Both the position numbers and the translations under genes were made by a program. Under the pieces are notes generated by a model that saw only the letters and a list, made by a program, of their open reading frames with translations, ran no database searches and was not told the origin of the DNA. From CAVSWT01 sp963777515 (GTDB lineage Bacteria > Bacteroidota > Ignavibacteria > Ignavibacteriales > Ignavibacteriaceae), in NCBI GenBank assembly GCA_963777515.1, contig CAVZQU010000019.1, forward strand, positions 62,001-126,000: a stretch of 64,000 nt of DNA, read 5' to 3'. Below, one piece after another: positions 1-8,723 of this stretch; within the stretch, counting starts at the first letter, position 1; the number at the start of each line of letters is the position of its first letter.

Positions 1-149
1 GTGGTATTAGAAATAAAGACGAATTAATGGATGTTCAAAATCTTATGCCTATCGGAGTTGATTCTGTAATTGTAGGGCGCGCACTTTATGAAAATAAATT
101 TCCATGTCAAAAATTATGGCGTGTAGCTGAATCCGGGATATTTCAATAA
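1..149 (+). CDS. HisA-like phosphoribosyl isomerase, C-terminal end only
   Basis: Only the last 49 codons are inside the window (frame starting at base 3, stop TAA at 147-149). The fragment begins GIRNKDEL and contains the TIM-barrel phosphate-binding signature GVDSVIVGRALYE, which is typical of the end of HisA, the isomerase of histidine biosynthesis that opens the ring of ProFAR. The related barrel HisF is the main alternative, but the GxALYE ending fits HisA better. It stops 8 bases before the next gene and so may share its transcript. The catalytic residues lie outside the window, so the assignment rests on this short tail. Confidence 0.65.
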   Translation, partial: GIRNKDELMDVQNLMPIGVDSVIVGRALYENKFPCQKLWRVAESGIFQ

Positions 150-157
150 GAGGAATT

Positions 158-727
158 ATGGATGATTCGAAAAAAAATAGCAGGATAATTCACAGCAGCT
201 TTTGGGCTAATCTTTTTAAATCACCTACAGACAAAGCTGATCTTGAAAAATCATTATTATCTATTCCCTTATTTTCAGAATTAAACAGAAAAGATATTTC
301 GCTTTTAATCAATATAATTCATAACCGGAGCTATTTGCCGGGCGAATATATTTTTTACCAGGGTGATCCTGGCATAGGATTATATTTAATTCGAATGGGT
401 GAAGTAACAATTCAAAGAACAAATGATGAAGGCTCTGTAATTTCATTAGCTACATTTAAGAAGGGTGATTTTTTTGGAGAACTTGCTTTGGTTGATGGTG
501 AAAAAAGATCCGCATCTGCAGTAGCTAAAAATGAAACAAGATTGGCAGTAATTTTCAAACCTGATTTGGATGATTTTATTGATAAATATCCACGCAAAGG
601 TATTAAAATTCTACAAGGAATTTCACATATTGTCGCTGTCCGCTTACGTAAATTGAATGAAGATAATTTCAAAATTCAAAATGAATTAAAAACAAATGTG
701 GGTAAAGATTATGAAACCGGATATTAA
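158..727 (+). CDS. Cyclic nucleotide-binding domain protein without DNA-binding domain
   Basis: A 189-residue cytoplasmic protein. Residues about 35-150 form a CRP-type cyclic-nucleotide-binding fold: the LPGEYIFYQGDPG strand-turn region, and the phosphate-binding cassette FFGELALVDGEKRSASAVA, which keeps the Gly-Glu and the Arg-Ser-Ala contacts for the nucleotide phosphate and ribose. No helix-turn-helix follows, since only about 40 mostly charged residues remain. It is therefore not a CRP/FNR transcription factor and may act as a regulatory subunit or protein-interaction sensor. The ATG at 158 has AGGAAT just upstream. Its end overlaps the universal stress gene by 17 bases, so the two are almost certainly co-translated. 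Which ligand binds cannot be told from sequence. Confidence 0.85.
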   Translation: MDDSKKNSRIIHSSFWANLFKSPTDKADLEKSLLSIPLFSELNRKDISLLINIIHNRSYLPGEYIFYQGDPGIGLYLIRMGEVTIQRTNDEGSVISLATFKKGDFFGELALVDGEKRSASAVAKNETRLAVIFKPDLDDFIDKYPRKGIKILQGISHIVAVRLRKLNEDNFKIQNELKTNVGKDYETGY

Positions 728-1193
728 AAAAGTTCTTGCACCAATTGATTTTTCCGATTACTCTAAAAGCGCATTAAAATATGCAGCTAACTTTGTTAAA
801 GCTTTTAATGCAGAACTCATTTTAATTTATGTTGTTGAACCAGTAATTTATCCGCCTGATTTCAGCATGGGACAAATTGCAATGCCATCCGTAGATGTTG
901 AAATGGATAAAAGAGCCAAGGAAGAATTAGATAATCTTGCTAAAAAAGAAATTCCGTCTGAAATAAAATCTACAACGATAGTTAAAACCGGAAAACCTTT
1001 TCTGGAAATTTTAGAGACAGCTTCGGAAGAAAATATAGATTTAATAATAATTGCAACTCATGGGCACACAGGTATTGAACATATTTTATTCGGAAGCACT
1101 GCAGAGAAGGTTGTAAGAAAGGCTCCATGCCCCGTTTTAACTTTAAGAGCACCTGTTAAAGGGTTCGTTTTTAAAGAAGCAGCAAAAGAGTAA
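711..1193 (+). CDS. Universal stress protein (UspA family)
   Basis: About 160 residues with the single Usp fold. The N-terminus KKVLAPIDFSDYSKSAL carries the first strand and conserved Asp. The C-terminal segment THGHTGIEHILFGSTAEKV keeps the G-x9-G-S part of the ATP-binding motif, and PCPVLTLR ends the last strand. The start is placed at 711 because MKPDIKKVLAPIDFS matches where family members begin and GGGTAAAG lies upstream; an in-frame ATG at 696 would add five unlikely residues. It overlaps the cyclic-nucleotide-binding gene, which suggests a joint stress or energy-sensing pair. ATP binding is likely; the cellular target is unknown. Confidence 0.88.
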   Translation: MKPDIKKVLAPIDFSDYSKSALKYAANFVKAFNAELILIYVVEPVIYPPDFSMGQIAMPSVDVEMDKRAKEELDNLAKKEIPSEIKSTTIVKTGKPFLEILETASEENIDLIIIATHGHTGIEHILFGSTAEKVVRKAPCPVLTLRAPVKGFVFKEAAKE

Positions 1194-1214
1194 AAAGATA
1201 AATAATAGTAATTA

Positions 1215-2197
1215 TTAGTTTTTCCTGTCGGTTATAAAATCTGCCAATGCTTGAAGAGCGATTTTACTTGGTGAGTCGGGAAATACTTCTAGCATTTCTA
1301 ATGCAGTTTTGGAATAGTCATGAGCAACTTTAAGCGCATAATCAATTCCTTTATTCTTTCTTACAAATTCAATTATCGTCTGCACATCTTCTTTTCTTCC
1401 GCCATTTTTTATTAATTTTTTTATTGAGTCTGCTTCAGACTTTGAAACTTGATTTAAAGAATAAATTAAAGGTAAAGTAATTTTCTTTTCTTTTATATCA
1501 CCGCCTACAGGTTTGCCAATTAAAGAAGTTGTCCCTTCATAATCTAAAATATCATCTCTTATCTGGAAAGCCATTCCGATTGATTCTCCAAATTTTTTCA
1601 TTGCTTGATGGTACTCACCATTATTTGAACTGCTTAGAGAACCAATTTGGCAGCATGTTTCAAGTAATGAAGCAGTTTTGTCTGAAATTATTTGGAAGTA
1701 TGTTTCTTCATCTAATATCAAGCTTACGGGTCTTTCTAATCTGAAGCAATTCACCTTCGGACATTCTTTTAACAGTATTGGTAATGACATTTAAAAAATC
1801 ATAGTCCTTTCCGTCTACAGCAATTAAAAGACCTCTGGCTAGAAGATAATCACCCATTAATACTGCAGCTTTGTTTTTAAATACTGCGTTGATTGACCAG
1901 AATCCTCTTCTTTTATCTGCATTATCAACAACATCATCATGAACTAAAGTTGCAGTATGAAGTAATTCAACTAATACTGCACCGCGATAGCTTCGTTCAT
2001 TAACTTCGCCGGATACTTTGGCTGAAAGTAATACTAACAACGGGACGAATCTTTTTCCCTTTTTGTCGAATTATATATTTAGCAATCAGATCAACTAATC
2101 CGACTTTGGATTTTATTGATTGTTTATATAATTCATTAAAGGTTTCAAGTTCGGATTTTATAGGTTTGCTTATTTCTGAAAGATCTTTTTTAATCAA
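1215..2197 (-). CDS. Polyprenyl (octaprenyl-type) diphosphate synthase, broken by two indels
   Basis: A trans-isoprenyl diphosphate synthase that elongates farnesyl or geranyl diphosphate with IPP to make quinone side chains. Three pieces in different frames join into one protein of about 325 residues. The first holds KGKKIRP, the second LVHDDVVDNADKRRG (first Asp-rich motif) and SEGELLQI, and the third SDKTASL and QIRDDILD (second Asp-rich motif). The frame changes near 2038 and near 1716; both are repaired by single-base edits. The start is a TTG whose TG overlaps the TGA of tatC, so the genes are translationally coupled. An essential gene broken twice argues for sequence error rather than decay. 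Chain length (C35-C40) cannot be fixed from sequence. Confidence 0.85.
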
Positions 2198-2958
2198 AGT
2201 TTTTTAACTGAAATTTTTGAAATGAAAATACTTATTTCGTATAATAAAACCAATGGAACTGAAAGTATAATTTGTGAAACTGGATCAGGTGGAGTTAAAA
2301 ATGCGGATACAATAAAAACAACAACAATAGCATGTTTTCTGTATCTTCTCATATACTCAGGTTTTAAAATTCCAAGTTTTGTAAGAAAAAAAGAAATCAT
2401 TGGAAGTTCAAAAATTAAACCTGCTCCAAGCATAACACTTATTATAATTGAAAGATATTCATCTATAGCAAATTGATTTGCTATTTCTTTTGTTCCAAAT
2501 TGCGATGCAAATTTTAGAACATAAGGTAACATAATATAATATGCAAAAACAATCCCGATTAAGAAGCAAATGGTTGAATAAAAAACTACAAGCATTGCAT
2601 ATTTGCGTTCTTTCTTTCTTAAAGCCGGGGCAATGAAACTCCATAGTTGATAAAATATATTAGGAAGGCTTAAAATTATCCCGCCAATTACGGCAACTTG
2701 TACATACATAAATATCTGACCAAATGGCCTAAGATTCTGAAGCTTTGTACCAGCATCTATAGCAGGTTTTAACAAGACAGCATTTATTAAAAAATCTATA
2801 AATATCCAGCAGATTGCAGTACCAACTACTAAGCCAATCAAAGAATAAATTAAGCCTCCATCTCAACTCCTCGAGATGGTCGAGAAAAGACATTTCCCCG
2901 CCAACTTCTTATCTTCGTCAACTTCAGAATTATGGTTAGTAATTTCCTTGTCTGCCAC
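2194..2958 (-). CDS. tatC: Sec-independent protein translocase TatC, frameshifted N-terminus
   Basis: TatC is the multi-spanning receptor of the twin-arginine system, which exports folded proteins with RR signal peptides. The 215-residue continuous part shows the six-helix pattern and the family segments FIAPALRKKERKY and FELPM. The missing N-terminus lies upstream in other frames: MSFLDHLEELRWRL, the hallmark cytoplasmic TatC motif, begins at 2893 and joins the main frame near 2835 after removing one base. A further upstream piece beginning with GTG at 2958 (VADKEITNHNSEVDED) joins near 2893 if one G is added to a G run. I take the GTG as the possible start; 2893 is the conservative alternative. 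No tatA is adjacent. It lies 14 bases after glyA. Confidence 0.85.
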
Positions 2959-2972
2959 TTTAATTTTGCTTT

Positions 2973-4271
2973 TTATTTTAATTCAGAATATAAAGGAAAT
3001 TGTGAGCAAAGATTTTTTACTTCTGATTTTATCTCCTCTAGCTTTCTATCATCCTCAAAATTGGAAACAGCACTATTAATAAACTCTGCTATTTTTATCA
3101 TTTCATTTCTCTTTCATTCCGCGGGTGGTAACTGCAGGAGTACCAATTCTAATACCGCTAGTTACAAACGGACTTCGCGAATCAAACGGAACCATATTTT
3201 TATTTACAGTAATGCCTGCTTTTCCTAATGATTGTTCAGCTTGTTTACCTGTAATGTTTTTATTATTCAAATCGATTAACATTAAATGATTATCAGTTCC
3301 ATTTGAGATTATATCAAAATTAAATTCAATTAATTTTTCTGCAAGCTTTTGAGAATTTTTAATTATTTGCTTGGCATATACAGCAAAAGAATCACCTAAT
3401 GCTTCACCAAAAGCAACAGCCTTTGCCATGATGATATGCATTAAGGGTCCGCCTTGGATTCCCGGCATAACTGTTGAATCGATTAACTCAGACATCATTT
3501 TGGTTCGATCTCCTTTCGGCGTTTTAATTCCTAAAGGATTCTCTTTGTCTTTTCCAATTAGAATAATACCACCTCTTGGCCCTCGCAATGTTTTATGAGT
3601 AGTTGATGTAACAAAATCACAATATGGTAAGGGATTATTCAATAAGCCTTTTGCTATTAAACCTGCTGGATGAGCCATATCGCACATTAAAAAAGCACCA
3701 ACAGAATCTGCAATTTCACGAAACTTTTTATAATCCCATTCCCTTGAATAAGCACTGGCTCCAACAACAATCATTTTAGGTTTTTCTTTTTTAGCTAAAT
3801 CTTCTATTATATTATAATCCAATAATTTAGTATCCTTATTTAATGTATAACCTACGGCTTCATATAATTTCCAGAAAAGTTAACAGGCGAACCATGAGTT
3901 AAATGCCCACCATGTGCTAAACTCAATCCAAGAAATTTATCTCCAGGTTTTAATCACAGTCATAAAAATAGCCATATTTGCTTGTGAGCCGCTATGGGGC
4001 TGTACATTTACATATTCAGCATTAAATAATTTTTTTAGTCTTTCGCGAGCAAGCTCTTCAGCCATATCAACAAATTCGCATCCTCCATAGTATCTTTTAC
4101 CAGGATAACCTTCAGCATATTTATTGGTAAGAACTGATCCTGCTGCTTCAAGAACTGCCTGCGCTAACAAAATTTTCTGAAGCTATTAGTTCAAGTTTTT
4201 CCATTTGTCGTTAAAGTTTCAAGATTTAAGACTTCAAATATTTTTTCATCTTTTTGTAAATGCTCATACAT
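2973..4271 (-). CDS. glyA: Serine hydroxymethyltransferase, multiple frameshifts
   Basis: SHMT interconverts serine and glycine with transfer of a one-carbon unit to tetrahydrofolate, using PLP. The reconstructed protein is about 430 residues, normal for the family. It starts MYEHLQKDEKIFEVL at 4271, then runs through LIASENFVS, TNKYAEGYPGKRYYGG, the PLP-lysine motif TTHKTLRGPRGG, and a C-terminus that continues past the stop at 3103 to FPLYSELK at 2975. At least five single-base frame changes are needed (near 4210, 4165, 3950, 3870 and 3108). The reading is otherwise fully conserved, so this is best read as a functional gene in poorly polished sequence. It is first in a minus-strand run with tatC and the polyprenyl synthase. 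Confidence 0.9.
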
Positions 4272-4312
4272 ATTAAAAACCGGTTATTAATAATTTAAGA
4301 AATATAAAAAGA

Positions 4313-4344
4313 AAAGGTTTCGCAAATAAATTTACGAAACCTTT
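4313..4344 (-). terminator. Intrinsic terminator after the TPR gene
   Basis: A perfect 10-bp stem AAAGGTTTCG / CGAAACCTTT with a 12-base loop, followed on the minus strand by TTCTTTTTAT. It lies between the end of the TPR gene and the start of glyA, and would end the former's transcript. Confidence 0.75.
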
Positions 4345-4410
4345 ATTAAATAAATTATAGATTATCTTTTATCAAAAATTTATTGATAAAAAATTTATTT
4401 CCTTTCTTCA

Positions 4411-5698
4411 TTAAGGAACCTTTATGCTCCTATCAATCCAGGAATAACATTCTCCTTTTATTGGTAACGTTTGACCTGATTTTAACTGATGAAAGAAATA
4501 ATCTTCCTGTGTTGGGACAGAACCTGACAATGCGTTAGCTCTTTCATGGGCCTGAGTAACAGTGGGATCCATAGAATATGCTTTTCTATAAGTATCAACA
4601 GCAAGCTGATAAACTACTTTAGCTTCAAAATTAAAATCTCCGCAATTTCTAGCTGCGTCTTCGTATAATTGGCCTTCATAATAAATGGGTAAGCCCCAAT
4701 TTTTTCCAACTTCACTAGCTTTGATGTATTGAACTCTCGCTGCTGCAGGTTTTCCAGTTTTGGAATAAATAATACCTAAATTTAAGTAGTGATTCTTATT
4801 TTGTGAATCTATTTTTTCGAGAGTTTTATATGCATCTTCCGCTTTATTCCATTTTTCTATTTTCTGATAAGCATTAGCAAGTTTAGTCCAATAATTTACT
4901 CCTTCAGGGCTTTGAGAAACTAAGAACTCAAGTGGCTTTAATTGATTCTTCATACTTACCCAAGCTTTTGAGCAAAATCAGCATATTTATATGCTTTTTC
5001 TGCATTTTGTGGTTCTTTTTCCCATTGTTTCTTATATATACCTAAAAGTTCATCTGGATTTTTAACAATCTGTGAAGTATTTCCGGCCATTGAGGATTAT
5101 CAGGTTCTCTATTACTCAACATTTGATACAAGTCGATTGCCTTTGTAAGATACGTAGAATCAGTTTCAGATTTCTTAATATACAATTGTCCCAGTCTATT
5201 ATAATAATATGAAGACATGTTGGTATCAATGATGTGCAGCTTTTTCATATTCAGAAATTACTTTATCAATATCCCAATTTAACCAGCTTTCTGTAACAAA
5301 GGCTTCTCTTTCCTGGAAAATATGCCTTATCTGCAGGGTAATATTTAATTGCCATAGTTATATAGATAAACAGTAGTGTCACCTATAGCTTTCTGTTCTT
5401 CCGGAGCTAAATCGGTAGAATCATGAAGATACCAAAGAGCATCTTCCATTTTATAATATATCCACTTAGCGAACATTTGTGGATCTCTTTGTAAAACCTG
5501 CCAGCCATAGGGCAAAGCACTTTTATAATCTTTATTTTTATTGTATTCGGAAAATAAGCTGTAAAGTTCTCTAAGCTTACCAACGGAATCCGATATTGCA
5601 GCCTCATTCTTCATTGTATTAGAAAATACTGATGAACTGGAAAACAATAAAAAAATGAAGATAGCAGCACCAAATATTTTCATTTTTGTTTTCAACAT
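4411..5698 (-). CDS. Exported TPR-repeat protein, frameshifted
   Basis: Three reading-frame pieces (5698-5345, 5248-5042, 4953-4411) plus bridging sequence join into one protein of about 425 residues. An N-terminal signal peptide (MKIFGAAIFIFLLFSSSSVFS) directs it out of the cytoplasm. The rest is helical repeats of TPR type, for example NYWTKLANAYQKIEKWNKAE and HYLNLGIIYSKTGKPAAARV. Such proteins scaffold envelope complexes, and no catalytic domain is seen. The 5698 start has AAAAGGG a few bases upstream. It follows the outer-membrane protein gene by about 25 bases and is likely co-transcribed with it. Frame changes near 5345, between 5290 and 5240, near 5050 and near 4965 look like sequence errors. 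Confidence 0.7.
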
Positions 5699-5722
5699 TT
5701 TACCCTTTTATTGTTAAGTGTT

Positions 5723-6961
5723 TTATTTTTCTTGACGAATAAACCAGATTTGGCCAAAACTAATACCAAGCCCTAGTTTTATAATATTTTCTTTCATTAG
5801 ATTAGAATTTGTTGTTCCTCTAGTTGAATATTCTAATGCTAAATCTAAACTATTTCCGATACCCAAAGGTAATGATAATCCGCCTGAAACAGAAAATTGA
5901 TTAATACCGGTACCATTAACCTTATATTGAGTTTGTTCATAACTTAAACCTGCACGCCAGATAATTTGTTCCCAAAATGTTGCCCCTAAATTAACTTTTG
6001 GCCTATATTCAATTCCCGAATTAACTTTAGAAATATTTCTTAGATTAGAATATTTCATCCCGTTAAAAGTATAATCTTGAAAAGGCTGAAAAGCATAATC
6101 AACACTAACCCGATAATTCTTATTAAAAACAAAACTTAAACCGGTTGTTATTCTTGCTGGAATGTCCATTTTAACAGAACCTCTGCCTAAAGTATCTGCA
6201 ATAACTGGGGATGAATAAGTTAAAAGTGTATCTGTATTAAGATTTGAAATTATATTAGCAGAAATTCCTAATCTAAGATTTTTTATACCGTTTGAATTAA
6301 TTAAACCAGAAAAATCCGGACTGATTATACCAACTGTAGTCCCAATTCCATTTGGACGATAATCCCTTAAGAATTTAGTTTGATAATTACCGGTACCATC
6401 GAGGTCCACTATAGATGAATAATTTAAATTGCCAAAATAATAATCTAAAGTAGCTCCTACGCTCATATCAAAAGGAAGTGTATAAGATGAACCTATAAAC
6501 ATTTTTGATAATCCTCCAGTGCCTTCATAAGTAATTTTAGATCCAGAGACAGCACTTTCTTTAGAAGCATCAGTTACTGTTTTATAGCTTACATTTGAAT
6601 ATGGAATAATACCAAGCGCTGCACTAATTCCATATTTTCGGCTGATGGGAAAACCGAAAGTAAATCCCGTAAATTCGGTTTCAGAATAATATTTTTTTAA
6701 GGAGCTATTTGAGATAAATAATCCATTGTAACTTCCGCCAATTTCTATACGCGTGTTGTTAAGAGCATTCCACCCGGCGGGATTTAGTATTCCAATAGAA
6801 TTGTCATCTGAATTAGCAACTCCACTTTCTCCCATTCCAATACTTCTCCCGGAATACGAATAAATTAAATCTCCGATCCCCAATCTGGAATAGGTGGAAC
6901 TATTTTGTGCAAAAGAACTAAAAGTTAAAAATAAAAATATAATTACGATTTTTAATTTCAT
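5723..6961 (-). CDS. Outer-membrane beta-barrel protein, unknown function
   Basis: A 412-residue protein with a signal peptide ending FSSFAQ. The mature part starts STYSRLGIGDLIYSYSGRSIGMGESGVA and has an ILNPAGWNAL segment that resembles the N-terminal regions of FadL/PorV-like barrels in Bacteroidota. Many alternating hydrophobic strands follow, and the end GLGISFGQIWFIRQEK gives the terminal strands. It is intact. It begins 2 bases from the DUF4270-like lipoprotein gene, which suggests the lipoprotein and barrel act together at the outer membrane. The substrate is unknown, and I cannot tell a transporter from a structural barrel. Confidence 0.7.
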   Translation of the reverse strand: MKLKIVIIFLFLTFSSFAQNSSTYSRLGIGDLIYSYSGRSIGMGESGVANSDDNSIGILNPAGWNALNNTRIEIGGSYNGLFISNSSLKKYYSETEFTGFTFGFPISRKYGISAALGIIPYSNVSYKTVTDASKESAVSGSKITYEGTGGLSKMFIGSSYTLPFDMSVGATLDYYFGNLNYSSIVDLDGTGNYQTKFLRDYRPNGIGTTVGIISPDFSGLINSNGIKNLRLGISANIISNLNTDTLLTYSSPVIADTLGRGSVKMDIPARITTGLSFVFNKNYRVSVDYAFQPFQDYTFNGMKYSNLRNISKVNSGIEYRPKVNLGATFWEQIIWRAGLSYEQTQYKVNGTGINQFSVSGGLSLPLGIGNSLDLALEYSTRGTTNSNLMKENIIKLGLGISFGQIWFIRQEK

Positions 6962-6962
6962 G

Positions 6963-8147
6963 CTATTTTAATCTAGTATATGTTAATCTTAATTTTGGTC
7001 TGTTAGCAATATTTGGATCATTGCTTCCTTTAATAGAAAATAATTCAAGATCGGTAGATTGGCCGTTAATTGTAAGCAGAAGTCCTTGATTGTTTTTGGT
7101 TCTAATCCAATTATCGACATAAGCTGTTAATGATTTACTTGAAACATAAAGGCTATCTGCGCTCTTAGTCAGTGACATTACAGAACCGTATACACTGTCT
7201 ATGTTACTGCTGTCAATTAAGCTGTATGCTAATATTGATGTACTATATGTATTCCCAAACTTTGTTTGTGAAGTATCCAACTTAAGCACTAATTCTGCAG
7301 TTGAAATTGCAGCATCTGATGGAATGCTCGAAACATCAAACCAAAGTTTGCTATTGGCTGCTAGTCCACCTTGTACTGAGATATTCCCCTGGCTAACTGC
7401 TGGCAAAGTACCTTCAACTACGCTTAAGTTTTGAATTGGAATAAAATTTAAAGTATCAACATAAACTCCCGGCTTTTCTAGGATCACCCTTAAATTTGGA
7501 TAATATGATAAATCAGTAGTCAATGGATAGAATCCAACAATTTTTTCAGAACTTTCTGTTGGCTTAAGTATAAAACCATAACCATCAGGCAATGCTGTAT
7601 CGGCTGCTGCTTGAAGCCATGTTTTAACTATTGTATTATCCAAAGTAAAATCATACAAAGAATCACCTAAATCTTTGCTTTGAATTAAATCCGCAGTCCC
7701 ATAAGATAACGAGGCGAGGCTATCTGTCGTAAATTTTGATCCCCAATTTGAATTTATTTCATAAGCATTAAAATCTATATTAGCAGTACTATCTCCAAAA
7801 TAATAATTTCTAACTAACTCAACATTTGATGATATAATATTTATGCTGTCAGCGTTTATTGCGCTGGCAATTGTATCAGGAAGATTGATAAAAAATTTAA
7901 TTAATGATGAAGCTTTAATATTATCTTTCTTTCCAATAAACATACGTGAATAATTATACAGGGGGACAACATGCTTAAAAGTGTATGAAGATTGTTTTAC
8001 TGAATCACTAACAAAATGTGTAAATCCAGGTGAGTCATATGATTGCGGAATGTTAGAGCCTACATCAGTTGGAGCATCTTTACATGAAAATAAGGACAAA
8101 ACTACAAATGAAAAAGCAGCAGCAAAGAATAATCTTGATAAAAACAA
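6963..8147 (-). CDS. DUF4270-like outer-membrane lipoprotein
   Basis: A 394-residue secreted lipoprotein with lipobox LFSC at the end of the signal peptide. The body is beta-rich with repeated modules, and the C-terminus has NRPKLRLTYT, the ending of DNRLRE/DUF4270-type sandwich domains. In Flavobacteriia a DUF4270 protein commonly sits next to glycogen synthase, and here glgA lies just upstream with one phosphatase gene between; that neighbourhood supports the call. The coding end abuts the outer-membrane barrel gene. No enzyme motif is seen. The function is not known; surface adhesion or a complex with the barrel is possible. Confidence 0.6.
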   Translation of the reverse strand: MFLSRLFFAAAFSFVVLSLFSCKDAPTDVGSNIPQSYDSPGFTHFVSDSVKQSSYTFKHVVPLYNYSRMFIGKKDNIKASSLIKFFINLPDTIASAINADSINIISSNVELVRNYYFGDSTANIDFNAYEINSNWGSKFTTDSLASLSYGTADLIQSKDLGDSLYDFTLDNTIVKTWLQAAADTALPDGYGFILKPTESSEKIVGFYPLTTDLSYYPNLRVILEKPGVYVDTLNFIPIQNLSVVEGTLPAVSQGNISVQGGLAANSKLWFDVSSIPSDAAISTAELVLKLDTSQTKFGNTYSTSILAYSLIDSSNIDSVYGSVMSLTKSADSLYVSSKSLTAYVDNWIRTKNNQGLLLTINGQSTDLELFSIKGSNDPNIANRPKLRLTYTRLK

Positions 8148-8723
8148 TTAATTTACTCCGGTAAAATCTTTATAAATAAAATTACAAGCATCAGTTAAAT
8201 TTTCGGCAACAAAACTGGGAAAATTCTTTTGCTTTTGCAAGATAGAAATACTTTCCTCTCCATAACCGGTTTTGACAAGTATAGTCTTTAATCCGGCATT
8301 TTTACCACATTCTATATCAGAAACTGAATCTCCTATAAAATAAGATGTAGATAAATCAACTTCTAATTCCTTGGCGGCATCAAAAACTAATTTAGGTGAA
8401 GGCTTTCTGCAAGCACAATCTTCCAGATCATTGAAATCCGGATGAGACGGACAGTAATAAAATGCATTAATACTAACATTATCATTCAGCAAGATTTCAT
8501 TAATCCTTTTATTTACTTCTTCAACTTTATCTTTTGTAATTAGTCCTCTTGCTATTCCGGATTGATTTGAAATGACAATCAATAAAAAATTAAGTTCATT
8601 TTTTAAATAAGAAAGTGCTTTTGCAACACCTGGTAAGAGTTTCACTTTTTCCGGCTCACCTAAGTAGCCAGGGTCTTCGTTGATAGTCCCATCTCTATCT
8701 AAAAAAACAGCAGCAAATTTCAT
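8148..8723 (-). CDS. HAD phosphatase, GmhB/HisB-N type
   Basis: A 191-residue HAD-family phosphatase. Motif I is FLDRDGTINED with both catalytic aspartates, motif II is VISNQSG, and motif III/IV is KPSPKL with FIGDSVSDIECG. The zinc-binding insert CPSHPDFNDLEDCACRKP (Cys-His-Cys-Cys) is the mark of D,D-heptose 1,7-bisphosphate phosphatase and of the histidinol-phosphatase relative. The GmhB role fits LPS heptose synthesis, but specificity within this pair is not certain. It overlaps glgA by one base and abuts the lipoprotein gene, so it lies inside one minus-strand operon. Confidence 0.8.
   Translation of the reverse strand: MKFAAVFLDRDGTINEDPGYLGEPEKVKLLPGVAKALSYLKNELNFLLIVISNQSGIARGLITKDKVEEVNKRINEILLNDNVSINAFYYCPSHPDFNDLEDCACRKPSPKLVFDAAKELEVDLSTSYFIGDSVSDIECGKNAGLKTILVKTGYGEESISILQKQKNFPSFVAENLTDACNFIYKDFTGVN

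Noticed and set aside
2973..4271. glyA as a true pseudogene or a programmed-frameshift gene
   Set aside because: At least five breaks with perfectly conserved flanks in an essential gene, in the same stretch as other broken essential genes; sequence error is simpler.
7201..7434. Open frame on the plus strand inside the DUF4270-like lipoprotein gene
   Set aside because: It lies fully antisense to an intact, conserved gene and has no ribosome site or recognisable protein; a chance shadow frame.
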